Shown here: positions 28,077 through 37,277 of the stretch, piece after piece
Position numbering within the stretch: position 1 is the first letter of the stretch
How the letters are laid out: the number at the start of each line of letters is the position of its first letter
Assembly (NCBI GenBank): GCA_023397675.1
Contig: JAEWTV010000120.1
Coordinates: forward strand, 1-64,000
Source: Bacillota bacterium
GTDB taxonomy: Bacteria > Bacillota > Clostridia > Acetivibrionales > JANLFN01
Length of the DNA: 64,000 bases
Direction of reading: 5' to 3'
Translations under genes and position numbers: made by a program
The notes under the pieces: model-generated
Database searches by the model: none
Told to the model about the DNA's origin: nothing
Seen by the model: only the letters and a program-made list of their open reading frames with translations

Positions 28077-28159
28077 TTAAATATCAGTCACCCCTTGGTT
28101 TGAATAAGAATTCATATTCCAATAAACTTAACACGCTCTATACTTTTGACTATGCGTAT

Positions 28160-28591
28160 TTAATATATAGATTTCTTTATCCATCGTCCCAATCCCTTAT
28201 ATCCTTCTTCTTCTGCACATTTTGAACATAGTACCCTAATCCACCCATTTTTTTCATGTAATCTGCCCTGTTCCCCGCAGATATCACATATTGTTTCAGA
28301 TTTGCTCTCATACTTTAGAATGATGTCATGTGTATCATGGATGACATTGCTCACATAAAACCGTAAGCCTCCATACTTTTCTTTTATGTCAATAATTATG
28401 AGAGTATTGATATCTGCATTATTTTGTTTATAGTGTTGTTCAATTTCCTCCAACATGTTCCATATAAGTTGGAACCAGCCTTCGCCACATGCAAAATAAA
28501 CACTATGCCCGGCTCCATGCCCAGTCTTAGAATCCTTGTATTCTGTCCATGGGAACCTTATAAATAACTGTTTTTGGAGTTCTTTGTCCAC
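28160..28591 (-). CDS. Hypothetical protein with zinc ribbon
   Basis: A 143-aa protein with a C-terminal zinc-ribbon (ICDICGEQGRL then VLCSKCAEEEG). A preceding segment, DIKEKYGGLRFYVSN, together with CGEGWFQLIWNML, recurs in phage-borne hypothetical proteins that I remember but cannot name. Start is a GTG at 28591. It lies 70 bases after the 28662 gene on the same strand. Confidence 0.65.
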   Translation of the reverse strand: MDKELQKQLFIRFPWTEYKDSKTGHGAGHSVYFACGEGWFQLIWNMLEEIEQHYKQNNADINTLIIIDIKEKYGGLRFYVSNVIHDTHDIILKYESKSETICDICGEQGRLHEKNGWIRVLCSKCAEEEGYKGLGRWIKKSIY

Positions 28592-28661
28592 TAAATTTCA
28601 CATCCTTCCTCCGTTTACCCCTTGTATTTTGGAAACTTTGGAAACCAACACTGTTAAATGC

Positions 28662-28937
28662 TTAGTATTCACTTGGGAACAGGATTGTCGTTACCGACCT
28701 GTCCCACTCGGTAATAACCCAGACCTTTCCAATGCCGTCAACTATATAAGACGATAGTATTCGGTCATCATGCTTTGCTGCATAGTCATTTGCTGCCTTA
28801 TCTCCGGCACTTAAATTGCCCCAGTCTCCATTTTGATGCCTGATTATTAATCTTCGAAGTTCATATTCAGTTATTCTACCACTTTCAATCACAGCTGCTA
28901 TGCCTTGCGTATAAACTATTCTGCCTAAAGTAAACAC
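28662..28937 (-). CDS. Conserved plasmid/phage-related protein
   Basis: A 91-aa protein of a widespread but unnamed mobile-element family: LGRIVYTQGIAAVIESG, RHQNGDWGNLSAGDKAANDY, DDRILSSYIVDG, VWVITEWDRSVTTILFPSEY. The invariant RHxxGDWG and DRSVTTxLxPSEY motifs make recognition safe, although the function is not known to me. Start is a GTG after AGGGAGGTAAGA. Confidence 0.8.
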   Translation of the reverse strand: MFTLGRIVYTQGIAAVIESGRITEYELRRLIIRHQNGDWGNLSAGDKAANDYAAKHDDRILSSYIVDGIGKVWVITEWDRSVTTILFPSEY

Positions 28938-29363
28938 TCTTACCTCCCTTCCTTTCCACCTGTGCTCATTGACCTATAAACCAAACTTTCCAATAAAAAC
29001 ACAGGAGGACTACTCAATAAATGAATAGCCCTCAAATTTCAAATCATACTGTATTAAATTTTAGAATGCTCAAGTACTCTGATTTATTTCAATGCTGCTA
29101 TGAATATAAAACCTCTCAAATGTTTCTAAAACCCACTATTTTCAACACTTTCACACTACTATTCTATCGGAATTTTTCAAAATTGACAATAATATTTTTT
29201 TACACACAACCATACTCAAACTCAGTAATAGTGCCGGTTTGAATTGTTTTGTTATATACAATTGTACATCTCATAAAAAGAGCAAGATGGTAATAATAAA
29301 ATAACCAGCCACACGATGTAGCTGGTTGCTATTTCAAAATACAAAGTCCTGCAATAATTGTCA
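28938..29363. other. Intergenic region with two hairpins
   Basis: GAGGACTACTC (29005-29015) pairs imperfectly with GAATAGCCCTC (29023-29033). On the minus strand it is followed by a T-rich run. A second hairpin is listed separately. No ORF is supported. Confidence 0.5.
29303..29327 (-). terminator. Strong terminator after the NO VEIN-type nuclease gene
   Basis: AACCAGC (29303-29309) and GCTGGTT (29321-29327) form a perfect 7-bp stem with an outer T-rich run on the minus strand (ATTTTATTATTA). Confidence 0.75.
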
Positions 29364-29444
29364 TTACTTGGTTCCCGGCGATAATATCATGCCGATTATC
29401 TGAGCTATTAAACCTATAATTCCGATACCATGTTCTAAATCCAT
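29364..29444 (-). CDS. Possible 26-aa hydrophobic peptide
   Basis: MDLEHG, then GIIGLIAQIIGMIL, ends in SPGTK. It overlaps the end of the nuclease gene by 10 bases in another frame and precedes the terminator at 29303. The composition suggests a short membrane peptide. No good ribosome site is visible, so it could be chance. Confidence 0.3.
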   Translation of the reverse strand: MDLEHGIGIIGLIAQIIGMILSPGTK

Positions 29445-30103
29445 CTTACAGTATTTGGTAATCCCTTTACGAAGCCACTTACTGGTTTTATTAAGAATTT
29501 CTCAGGTATAATAACACATTTGTTTTCTTTTCCGGTATATTCAATTTCAGGTATTGCTATTCCTAAATTTTTGATAGGATTACGAACAAATTTAACGTCG
29601 CGAACATCCTTTTCAAGTGAAGGTATAATTACAAAACCGATAAAATAACTTTCCGAATAGCTGATAGCATGTTTAATTTCGTTTATTGTAATATGGAATG
29701 GTGAATTATAGCTTCGTAGTGACTTTACTTCAATTTGGATTTTCGTCCCATCCACTATAACTTCAAAGTCAAATCCCTCTTTTGCCTCAACCTTATTACA
29801 GTTTCCATACATTTTTATCATTAAGTCTTTTATAAATCTTTCTGCCTTTTCACCATAATGAATATTGTTCATTACAAAGTCAATATCATCATTATCTATA
29901 TAATCTTCTAAGTTATTTTGGGCATCATCCAATGTTTCATCAGTTTTTAATGTTACTATATTGAAATTCTCATTATCAGTATGTTTTAAATATAATTCAT
30001 TTGCATTTTCAAATATAATAATGTTATCAATTGGTGGATTTACATATTCTCCTGAATAGCTTTTATATAACGGCAGTTTATCTGATATATTATAAATTTG
30101 CAT
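29435..30103 (-). CDS. NO VEIN-type (DUF3883-like) PD-(D/E)XK nuclease
   Basis: The 222-aa protein has a C-terminal restriction-endonuclease-like fold: helix HYGEKAERFIKDLMIKMYGN, then D112 in GFDFEVIV, E125 and K127 in IEVKS, and the FIGFVIIP strand. This matches the DUF3883/NO VEIN C-terminal domain found beside restriction and defence genes. The ATG at 30103 overlaps the end of 30090-31019 by 14 bases, so the two are translationally linked. Target (DNA or RNA) unknown. Confidence 0.75.
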   Translation of the reverse strand: MQIYNISDKLPLYKSYSGEYVNPPIDNIIIFENANELYLKHTDNENFNIVTLKTDETLDDAQNNLEDYIDNDDIDFVMNNIHYGEKAERFIKDLMIKMYGNCNKVEAKEGFDFEVIVDGTKIQIEVKSLRSYNSPFHITINEIKHAISYSESYFIGFVIIPSLEKDVRDVKFVRNPIKNLGIAIPEIEYTGKENKCVIIPEKFLIKPVSGFVKGLPNTVRWI

Positions 30104-31019
30104 GTTGAACACCACACTTTTCTTTACATACAATCCATAGCTGTCCATTCTCATGATATTGCTTAATAATCCAGTTCTCTGCAATTGCTTCGTATACATT
30201 ACCGCATCCTGGACATTTAAATGATGTAGACCTATCGAATGTTTCATTTATATCACTAGACTTAATAGGTCTATTAAACCCTTTTTCTTTTAGTTTCTCA
30301 TATAGCACCTTTTTCGAGAACCCTTGTTTATAGCGGGGATTAGTAAATTCTTCAGTGTTTTTAATTCTTTCAACAATTTGCTTTAACTTTTCTGATAGAA
30401 TGATATCTTTACCTGTTGTCGATGTAAAAGTTCCAGTCTTTTCGTTGTAGTTCTTTTTATTATATTCCCGTGAATTCTCAAATCTAATTCTGTTCTCATA
30501 CGCAAATTCAACAATAAATTGTAAGTATGGCTCATCTTTAATAATATTTCTGATATCCTCAATTTCACCACATTTTAGTGGTGAAACTTTATTCATTAAG
30601 TTCTTTTCCTCATTCTTAATATCCATATAGATAGGTACAAAGCTTAACTCATTAGCATAATGTGTAAAATAGCTCTTTATTGCACTTTGGTTATTATCTA
30701 CAGTTGTCATTTGAATTTTTTTATTGCTATCCATCTTATTCATTAAAAAGTCATCAATATCTTGTTGTGTTATTTGACCAAAACGTTTTTTATTTATACT
30801 TTCTTGTAATAAAAACTGAAGTATTGGATGTCTATGTGTTTTGAATGAACTGATCTTATTTTCAATTAGAAAATGGTTATAGTAATCCATAAACATTTCC
30901 CTATGCCATTCATTTAGCCTTTTTACACGATTAATAATTTCTTCACTGTTTATTCTTTTCCCATTTGGAAGTAACATCCTTAAACTGTCGTATGCTTTTT
31001 CCCACTCCAATTTCATCAC
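30090..31019 (-). CDS. Recombinase core-like protein with zinc motif, partner of the nuclease
   Basis: The 309-aa protein begins with a helical segment that looks like the core-binding (SAM-like) domain of tyrosine recombinases (QITQQDIDDFLMNK, NNQSAIKSYFTHYANEL). A catalytic domain with its R-H-x-x-R-Y set is missing. The end has a zinc motif (FKCPGCGNVYEAIAENW, then a lone Cys pair in VCKEKCGVQH). It may bind DNA for the overlapping NO VEIN-type nuclease. This division of labour is my inference. Confidence 0.55.
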   Translation of the reverse strand: MMKLEWEKAYDSLRMLLPNGKRINSEEIINRVKRLNEWHREMFMDYYNHFLIENKISSFKTHRHPILQFLLQESINKKRFGQITQQDIDDFLMNKMDSNKKIQMTTVDNNQSAIKSYFTHYANELSFVPIYMDIKNEEKNLMNKVSPLKCGEIEDIRNIIKDEPYLQFIVEFAYENRIRFENSREYNKKNYNEKTGTFTSTTGKDIILSEKLKQIVERIKNTEEFTNPRYKQGFSKKVLYEKLKEKGFNRPIKSSDINETFDRSTSFKCPGCGNVYEAIAENWIIKQYHENGQLWIVCKEKCGVQHANL

Positions 31020-31087
31020 CCCATATTTCTCATGATAATCTTAATTATGTGTTATTTTAAATTGAGGCCTTTTTATCTATTATATAT

Positions 31088-32227
31088 TTATAATGACCTA
31101 AATTCATTTAGCATTCTATTGAGAGCAATCCCTGTTTTCAAACGGTCCACTATCACTTTGTGTTTAAGTTCGTCTTTGGGTTCTATCCATGAATATGTTG
31201 TGTCTATTTTATCTATATAATTTTTCAATTGACTTTGATTAGAATCTATATATGTAACAAATTGTTCTTTCTCCATTATATTATCGAATATAAGAATTAC
31301 TTCATATAGTCTTCGGTGTGCTATTAAGGCTTCCTCGTCTTCATCATCAAGTAAGAACATATGTAACTTATAATCTATTTCTTGCTTTACAAAATACTTA
31401 AATTCATAATCAACGTCGATTTTATACTCACCGAATGATAAAAACTCCCACTCCGGTACAACAGTGGTATATCTGTTACTATCAAGAGCTACGGTCTGGA
31501 TACCATATAATTTTGTCCCATAACACTTAATTTCTAATGAGCCATAGCTAGTAGAATGATTATACATAACATATGAATAGAATTCTGGGTCTGTAAATCT
31601 ATTATTCTCAATAAGTTCAACAGTGTATTCTGGATTATAAATGTTGTGGTAAATATTTCCTACACGTTCCCATTCGTGTTTATTTTCAAGCCTTTTGGTT
31701 ATTTGCTCCAGTGGAGGCTTATTTAGTAGGAATCTTTTCTTCCATAAATATTCAACATGATTGATATCTGCACTTTTATCTATATCAGTATTGGTATCAT
31801 TAACTCTAGTATATATGTAATGAGCTCTTACCACACGATCCTGGTCACGAAAGTCTTCTATTAAAAAATACGGAGTATCAATAGTATTTTTAATGGTTAA
31901 CACATCTATTTCGTGGTTCCTCATGTTTAATGTTATTACTTCTGTCCTAGGTCTTATACCTGATGAAAATTTTTTACTCTTCAGTACATCAATAATTTGT
32001 TGTTGATTTCGGCGATTTATATCACTCTCAATACCCAGTACCTCAAATGTTTTATCGGCTATTCCAAATATAATATATGCATCTCTATCTGCTCGATTAT
32101 TTGCCATACATATAATGTCGTGAAGTAAATTTGCCACATTCTTATGGTAGCATTGTTTGAAATCCCAGTAATCACCTTCCTGTTTACTTACTATTAACTG
32201 TTCAATAAGGGTTTCTAAATTGTGCAT
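31088..32227 (-). CDS. Schlafen AlbA_2 domain protein
   Basis: The N-terminal 160 residues show the AlbA_2 pattern: SKQEGDYWDFKQCYHKN, DIICMANNRADRDAYIIFGI, a bound-nucleotide-like strand set and RVNDTNTDID. AlbA_2 domains occur in Schlafen-type RNases and in regulators; catalytic activity cannot be read directly. Residues 160-379 are unfamiliar. AAAGGGG precedes the start. It adds to the nuclease series in this part of the element. Confidence 0.8.
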   Translation of the reverse strand: MHNLETLIEQLIVSKQEGDYWDFKQCYHKNVANLLHDIICMANNRADRDAYIIFGIADKTFEVLGIESDINRRNQQQIIDVLKSKKFSSGIRPRTEVITLNMRNHEIDVLTIKNTIDTPYFLIEDFRDQDRVVRAHYIYTRVNDTNTDIDKSADINHVEYLWKKRFLLNKPPLEQITKRLENKHEWERVGNIYHNIYNPEYTVELIENNRFTDPEFYSYVMYNHSTSYGSLEIKCYGTKLYGIQTVALDSNRYTTVVPEWEFLSFGEYKIDVDYEFKYFVKQEIDYKLHMFLLDDEDEEALIAHRRLYEVILIFDNIMEKEQFVTYIDSNQSQLKNYIDKIDTTYSWIEPKDELKHKVIVDRLKTGIALNRMLNEFRSL

Positions 32228-32295
32228 ATGTGAAATATCCCCTTTAAATAAAATCTACCTATTTACCTTAGCTCAAAAAACTGAAATGCTATCAA

Positions 32296-33840
32296 TTATA
32301 ATTTCCCACAACACTTTTTAAATTTTTTCCCGCTGCCACATGGACATGGATTATTTCTTTCACTACCTTTCATCCCAATAATAACTTCTGAAATCTTTTC
32401 GTCTGGATATTCATTAGTAGTTCCTCTAAACATTGTTCTTTTGCCAAGCAATCCACTAGCTATTAGCTCTTTTTCAATTCTTTCTGCCTCTATATTGTCA
32501 TCACTACTCCAATTCCTTGTATCAAGATACATGAAGTCTTCAGACCGTTCTTCTGATAACCCAGTTTCAGTAGCTAAGCCAATAATATCTATAGCATTAG
32601 AATACCTCAACTTTGTAATCTGTAAATAACTTGCTAATAACTCCCCTCGTATCTCTCTATACCTTTCATATGACATATTTTCAGTTTTTGGTAAGAGTAG
32701 AAATACATAATATGGCTCCCCATGCTTTATTGGCAAAATCGTGCGTGTTGTTCTACAATCTATAGGTGTTTTCGCTATAAGATCATGTATTGACTCTGAT
32801 AATATTCTTCTCCGTGTTCTATTTTCTTTTGCTAAGAACCTGAATATTTCCTCTTGACTTCTAATATCTGGATGAGATAAAAGGTATGAAGTTCCAGTAG
32901 TTACATGATATATAAACTTCTCTATTAAATCATCCCACGCATAACTTATTTCATTAGCCTTGATTTGTGCAATTCTTGAATGATGCTGACAGTAATCTTC
33001 CCAAAAACCCTCCATAATAGTAACTTTATTTATATCCTCATTGGTCTCAGACAAAAATGTATGTTCATTGTTTTTATCTAAGTGCTTCAAATAGTATGCA
33101 AGTAAATCATCTTCTCCTGTGGCTGAAAACAATTTGCCACTGAGAATAAACTCTTCTTTTTTAGTTAGATACTGAGTAAAATCAAAAATAGTATCTACTG
33201 TTTTCATTACGACCTCAAGGGTAGTATCATCAAAAACATGCACGTACCCTTTGGTGGGATTTATCTGTCCAACAGCAAATGGAGTGCAGTCATGATCTCT
33301 GGTTTTGACATGCATATCTCCGATAATATCTGGATACAGCATAAGGCTACCGGTTCCCCCAAATTGCTTAATGCATTGTTCTGATGCTCCATGAGCTACA
33401 ACTATCCGGTGAATAATTGCATTTTCTTTTGAAGGTATCGCAAACGGAAAGTGTTGAGTACAACTACTGTCTATATAAATTGACTCTGGAAAGTCAAATA
33501 ACCATCTTTCTGCACCCCATATCTGATTTGCCGCATCTCTTATAGCTTTCTTATACCATCTGCTCCAATCGACTTGTACATCCCCGCTACTTGAAAATGC
33601 ACATTGTTTATCTGAAAATATAAACATATGGTTTTCAAATACTACTAGTAAATCACATAGTTCTTTACCGTCACCCTTGGCATCAGTTCTCTTTGAATTA
33701 GTCCTTCCTTGGTCACGAAATATATTTGAGTAGCTCCACAAAGAGAGAAATGTTTCATTACATAAACGATTTAGATATGCTTCAGACTCATTAGAACCCT
33801 CAGATTTATTTATAATTGTTTGCGGATAATTCACCTTCAT
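32296..33840 (-). CDS. SEC-C motif protein with nuclease-like N-terminus
   Basis: The 514-aa protein ends in a textbook SEC-C zinc motif (NNPCPCGSGKKFKKCCGKL). Near the N-terminus, GKELCDLLVVFENHMFIFSDKQ resembles a PD-(D/E)XK core (E/D, then D-K). SEC-C domains are often found in defence genes and in SecA, where they bind nucleic acid or ribosomes. A role in defence is inferred from neighbours. The start codon lacks a clear ribosome site; upstream sequence GGGAGGG lies about 35 bases away. Confidence 0.7.
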   Translation of the reverse strand: MKVNYPQTIINKSEGSNESEAYLNRLCNETFLSLWSYSNIFRDQGRTNSKRTDAKGDGKELCDLLVVFENHMFIFSDKQCAFSSSGDVQVDWSRWYKKAIRDAANQIWGAERWLFDFPESIYIDSSCTQHFPFAIPSKENAIIHRIVVAHGASEQCIKQFGGTGSLMLYPDIIGDMHVKTRDHDCTPFAVGQINPTKGYVHVFDDTTLEVVMKTVDTIFDFTQYLTKKEEFILSGKLFSATGEDDLLAYYLKHLDKNNEHTFLSETNEDINKVTIMEGFWEDYCQHHSRIAQIKANEISYAWDDLIEKFIYHVTTGTSYLLSHPDIRSQEEIFRFLAKENRTRRRILSESIHDLIAKTPIDCRTTRTILPIKHGEPYYVFLLLPKTENMSYERYREIRGELLASYLQITKLRYSNAIDIIGLATETGLSEERSEDFMYLDTRNWSSDDNIEAERIEKELIASGLLGKRTMFRGTTNEYPDEKISEVIIGMKGSERNNPCPCGSGKKFKKCCGKL

Positions 33841-33875
33841 ATTAAACGGTTAACTACGTAACCAGTTCCCTCCCT

Positions 33876-34016
33876 TTACAAAAATTTATAAATCATATGT
33901 ATTGCTTCGTCTATGTTAATATCTATTAATGTACCAAATCTCCAGTGAGATTCCATTAAAACCCTTAGTGCATATGATGATGTCTCAAATTTTCTATATA
34001 TCAAATGTTTCTCCAC
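33876..34016 (-). CDS. Possible 46-aa protein
   Basis: A GTG-started frame between the SEC-C and CoiA-like genes encodes EKHLIYRKFETSSYALRVLM, ESHWRFGTLIDINIDEA, ending IHMIYKFL. It fills an otherwise empty 195-base gap and has protein-like composition. A weak GGG site is 9 bases upstream. Not recognised. Confidence 0.4.
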   Translation of the reverse strand: MEKHLIYRKFETSSYALRVLMESHWRFGTLIDINIDEAIHMIYKFL

Positions 34017-34036
34017 GGTGTAATACCCAGTAACCC

Positions 34037-34951
34037 TTACTTCTTAAACGTCTTATACAACTTGTGCCATATTGATTTCTTTATTTCTTCCAATTCATTC
34101 TTTAAGGTTGATAACTCCATTTCCTTGCTGCCTAATTGCTTTCTTAAGCCATTTACTATAGCTTTTAATGCCTCTGAATCTTCCTTGTATTTTTGTAATT
34201 GGACATTTTGCTGTGCGTTCTCTTCTTCCAGCAACTTTATCTTATTATTCAGTTCCGCTATCTTTTGAACCAGCTTATACTCTTTTGATGAATAGTCACC
34301 TACCAAGTTCGCAAAGATTTCTTTTTCATAATAGCTTTTGATAAACTCTTTCTTCTGCTTTATATCTTCCACTGTAAGTTCACTGCTTTCATCAATGTAT
34401 AACTTTTTAGATACATTAATTTCAATTATTGGTATCCCTGAATCCTGCAGGTCTTTAATCTTAGTTGGCTTGACCTCATTAGTTACATGTATTTCTACTG
34501 CTACTTTTTTGTTCCATTTTAAAGCAAGAAGCTCTGGCTCTGACTTTTCAAAATATAATAATACATCTACAAAGTAGTTTCCGTTAGGGGTCTTTACTAT
34601 TTCCTCAATCTCACTGTCAGATACATAAATCTTGTAGACTTTATTTTCTTTATTAGTCAGCTTAAATGTAATCTCCTTAAGCTCAGCAACTATATCCTGA
34701 ATTACCTCATGTGTTATGGTTGTATCACGGCCTTCATGAGCTTGTACGTCAGCATTGCTTTTATACCTAAAGTGATACTTTGGCTTCTTCCGCACATAAA
34801 TCATTTCTTTTCTGTTTTCAATTTTCCTATGGGTGCTGAAAAACTTCACGTTCTCCCACCTATGAGGGTCTTGCTTTTCACCCCTGTAAACCTCCCATAC
34901 ATTCGTCATTTCATACTCGCCATTTTCAAATTTATATGCAAATCTTTTCAA
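34037..34951 (-). CDS. CoiA-like nuclease domain plus coiled coil
   Basis: The 304-aa protein has a PD-(D/E)XK-like centre: D129 in YFVDVLLYF, E153 in VAVEIHVTNE, then LQDSGIPIIEINV. This resembles CoiA-type competence nucleases. A long coiled coil fills the C-terminus (about 205-290: NNKIKLLEEENAQQNVQLQK). The start is probably TTG at 34951 after AGGATG. It might recognise DNA ends via the coiled coil; no specific function is known. Next gene on the strand is the 46-aa frame. Confidence 0.6.
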   Translation of the reverse strand: MKRFAYKFENGEYEMTNVWEVYRGEKQDPHRWENVKFFSTHRKIENRKEMIYVRKKPKYHFRYKSNADVQAHEGRDTTITHEVIQDIVAELKEITFKLTNKENKVYKIYVSDSEIEEIVKTPNGNYFVDVLLYFEKSEPELLALKWNKKVAVEIHVTNEVKPTKIKDLQDSGIPIIEINVSKKLYIDESSELTVEDIKQKKEFIKSYYEKEIFANLVGDYSSKEYKLVQKIAELNNKIKLLEEENAQQNVQLQKYKEDSEALKAIVNGLRKQLGSKEMELSTLKNELEEIKKSIWHKLYKTFKK

Positions 34952-34966
34952 TCTGAAATCATCCTT

Positions 34967-35542
34967 TTATTTTTCGTTATATGAATTTACTTTTGTAGTA
35001 AAAATATCATCAGCTTCATTCCAGTATCCCAACAGTTCAGCTACCCGGCCTTTTGCCCATCTGTTTGTTTGCCTGCCATCAAACCATGAGCAGTTTGCAT
35101 CATTGTACCTTTCTTCATGAATAAACCCTGCATATAGCTGACAGTCTGGGTACATTTTGGAATAGTCATGCAGCTTCTTAACATCAGTATAGAAGGCATC
35201 CACTATATCAGCAGATTTATATTTAAGTTCAATGATGGCTATAACCTTTTCTACACAATCTGCCAAATGTTTTTCTATTCTTTGCTGGGCTGGAATTAAT
35301 TGAACTACAGCAATGTCTGCTCGTTTTCCCTGAGGTAAATTAAACTCCGGAAAGATTCTTATTCTATACTTATTCACCCATGTATCTGATAAATGAGTTC
35401 TCAGGTGATAGTACATCAAACACTTTAATGAATCTTCTTTTAAAAGGTTATCGTTATTGTATTCTATAGGCAAGCTGTTCTGCCAGAAATCCTTCAAAAC
35501 AGTGTCAATTTTTAATTGAATATTGTCCACAACATTAACCAC
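34967..35542 (-). CDS. PD-(D/E)XK-like protein
   Basis: The 191-aa protein shows D75 in KRADIAVVQ, then E105 and K107 in AIIELKYKS, the classic nuclease triad spacing. A tail follows (LYAGFIHE, RWAKGRVAELLGYW). It resembles small Mrr-like or LlaJI-type nuclease subunits, with no close match that I can name. The start is a GTG after AAGGA. Confidence 0.65.
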   Translation of the reverse strand: MVNVVDNIQLKIDTVLKDFWQNSLPIEYNNDNLLKEDSLKCLMYYHLRTHLSDTWVNKYRIRIFPEFNLPQGKRADIAVVQLIPAQQRIEKHLADCVEKVIAIIELKYKSADIVDAFYTDVKKLHDYSKMYPDCQLYAGFIHEERYNDANCSWFDGRQTNRWAKGRVAELLGYWNEADDIFTTKVNSYNEK

Positions 35543-35621
35543 CTTTTCATTCCTTCAGTTCAGTTACATCAATAATTTTTTTCGTACTTTGCTCATAAAC
35601 ATATCCATCTGTAAAAAATAT

Positions 35622-36236
35622 TTATATTGTATCTCTCACTATATAATTCATTTTGCAAATGAAATTATCTCTAATTTCATGTTCTGCGCGGTCATGTAAC
35701 CTATTAATATAATCCTGTACTTCTACCTTGAGTACGTCATAAAATAGTATTACATCAATTCGAATACCATCGGGTATTACCTCAACCATTTTTGAAGAAG
35801 ATATAGTTAATTGAGTATTTCTCTTAGTTTGAGCTTGGTGAATAATACCATTTCGGACATGACTATAGAATTGTCGGGCTTCACGCACTCCAAAGTGTGC
35901 GCTAAAATGATTACTCCCTGTTAAAAAATTTATAAATGCATCACCATGCATACGCCATTCCGTCTGGTCTAGCCCAAATCGAAACTGATGCAATGTTTCT
36001 ATCAATAAGCACATCAGTGCCATTGCACTAAAGCTGAAATCTATGCCCTCTTTCGGGAATCTCCTTGTTTCATTTAATAAAATATCAATTGCATTAAAAT
36101 AACGCCCATACATCCTATCTTGAAAGATATCTATTGCCTTACACCAGTCTTGTTCCGGACTATTAGCTTTTAGATTAAGTTCAATATACTTTTCAGGTCC
36201 GTAATGGGGTGAAATAAATACTCTATCTGCAAACAT
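35622..36236 (-). CDS. HEPN-like protein
   Basis: The 204-aa protein is mainly helical and contains R128-NGII-H133 (RNGIIHQ), which fits the Rx4H signature of HEPN RNases and binding proteins. A preceding helix, LMCLLIETLHQFRFG, fits the four-helix bundle. The gene starts immediately after the previous gene's TAA, behind AAAGGAGG. If the fold is right it may be the toxin or RNA-binding part of the adjacent nuclease pair; this needs structure prediction. Confidence 0.55.
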   Translation of the reverse strand: MFADRVFISPHYGPEKYIELNLKANSPEQDWCKAIDIFQDRMYGRYFNAIDILLNETRRFPKEGIDFSFSAMALMCLLIETLHQFRFGLDQTEWRMHGDAFINFLTGSNHFSAHFGVREARQFYSHVRNGIIHQAQTKRNTQLTISSSKMVEVIPDGIRIDVILFYDVLKVEVQDYINRLHDRAEHEIRDNFICKMNYIVRDTI

Positions 36237-37244
36237 TTATTTTCCTCCTTTGTTTACTGCTTCTTGTCTACTCTTTGTCCTATCCCGAGCCTCAGAAATC
36301 GTATCACTTGTAAATAATGTATCAATCATACACCAAACCCTGCCATTCCGATAAATATTGCCTGTTTTTACTTCCTTACTTGGTGCAAAGCCTTTTCCTA
36401 ATTTGTATAAGAAGTGAGGCGTTTCCATCCATGATGCATAGGGTATTTCCGGTATTCTGCTGCTCAAATCAGTTAAAACTTTATATCCTTCTATATGGTG
36501 AATTGACTGTAATTTACCGTGATATCTGAATGCAATATAATTTGGAGGAGTCTTAGGCCACCCATTTTGTCCCATTGGATGAAAGTATCTTTCCTTCTTC
36601 TCAACTATATCTATCCAAGTAAGCTTCGAACCTTCAATTTTGCTACTGCCCACAGATACAACAAAAACCATATTCGAATCTTTGCTTTGCATGGTCATCA
36701 ATCCCCCTAAATATGTCTGTAATTCAATTAATAGGTGTTTTTCAGTATAACTACTTCTGCTGTAGGCCACTTCCGAATACTTATAAACTTCTTTCCATGA
36801 AACCGGAAGTATATCTATACCTTTTATATTTTTTACCTGTAAATTATGGTCTGCATAGGACTTACTACATTCCGACATTGCAATCAATTTTCTTATTTTT
36901 GCTGGACTTTCAAAAAAGCCCTGCCTATTTGCATACTTTGACAGTTGCTCCTGACCTGGGAGAACCCATCCTCGTTTTGCTTCAACAATAATATAGAAGT
37001 GTGGCTGGCAAATTATTTCAATGTCTGTGTACCCACCATCATCAGAGTTATATTCCTGTAAACGTATTTCTACATTTTCATGATCGAACTGCTGAACATT
37101 AACAGTCTGTAAAATAAACTCATTTAGCAGTTCAGGACACTTTGATAATGCCCAGGCTACACTAAAACTGATGTCATTTTCTTTATCACCAAGTAATTGA
37201 AATATGTTGGTTACATGCTTACTATGTAATAATAATTCTGCCAA
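36237..37244 (-). CDS. PD-(D/E)XK nuclease-like protein, partner of the HEPN-like gene
   Basis: The 335-aa protein has a clear N-terminal nuclease core: D74 in GGYTDIEIIC, then E88-A-K90 in YIIVEAKRGW. The rest is unfamiliar, with a Trp-rich segment. Its stop directly abuts the next gene's start, so the two are a tight pair. A sensing or DNA-cleaving effector is plausible; start is a TTG after GGGGTG. Confidence 0.7.
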   Translation of the reverse strand: MAELLLHSKHVTNIFQLLGDKENDISFSVAWALSKCPELLNEFILQTVNVQQFDHENVEIRLQEYNSDDGGYTDIEIICQPHFYIIVEAKRGWVLPGQEQLSKYANRQGFFESPAKIRKLIAMSECSKSYADHNLQVKNIKGIDILPVSWKEVYKYSEVAYSRSSYTEKHLLIELQTYLGGLMTMQSKDSNMVFVVSVGSSKIEGSKLTWIDIVEKKERYFHPMGQNGWPKTPPNYIAFRYHGKLQSIHHIEGYKVLTDLSSRIPEIPYASWMETPHFLYKLGKGFAPSKEVKTGNIYRNGRVWCMIDTLFTSDTISEARDRTKSRQEAVNKGGK

Positions 37245-37277
37245 ATCTACACCCCATTGCCACTTTAAAGTATTTAT

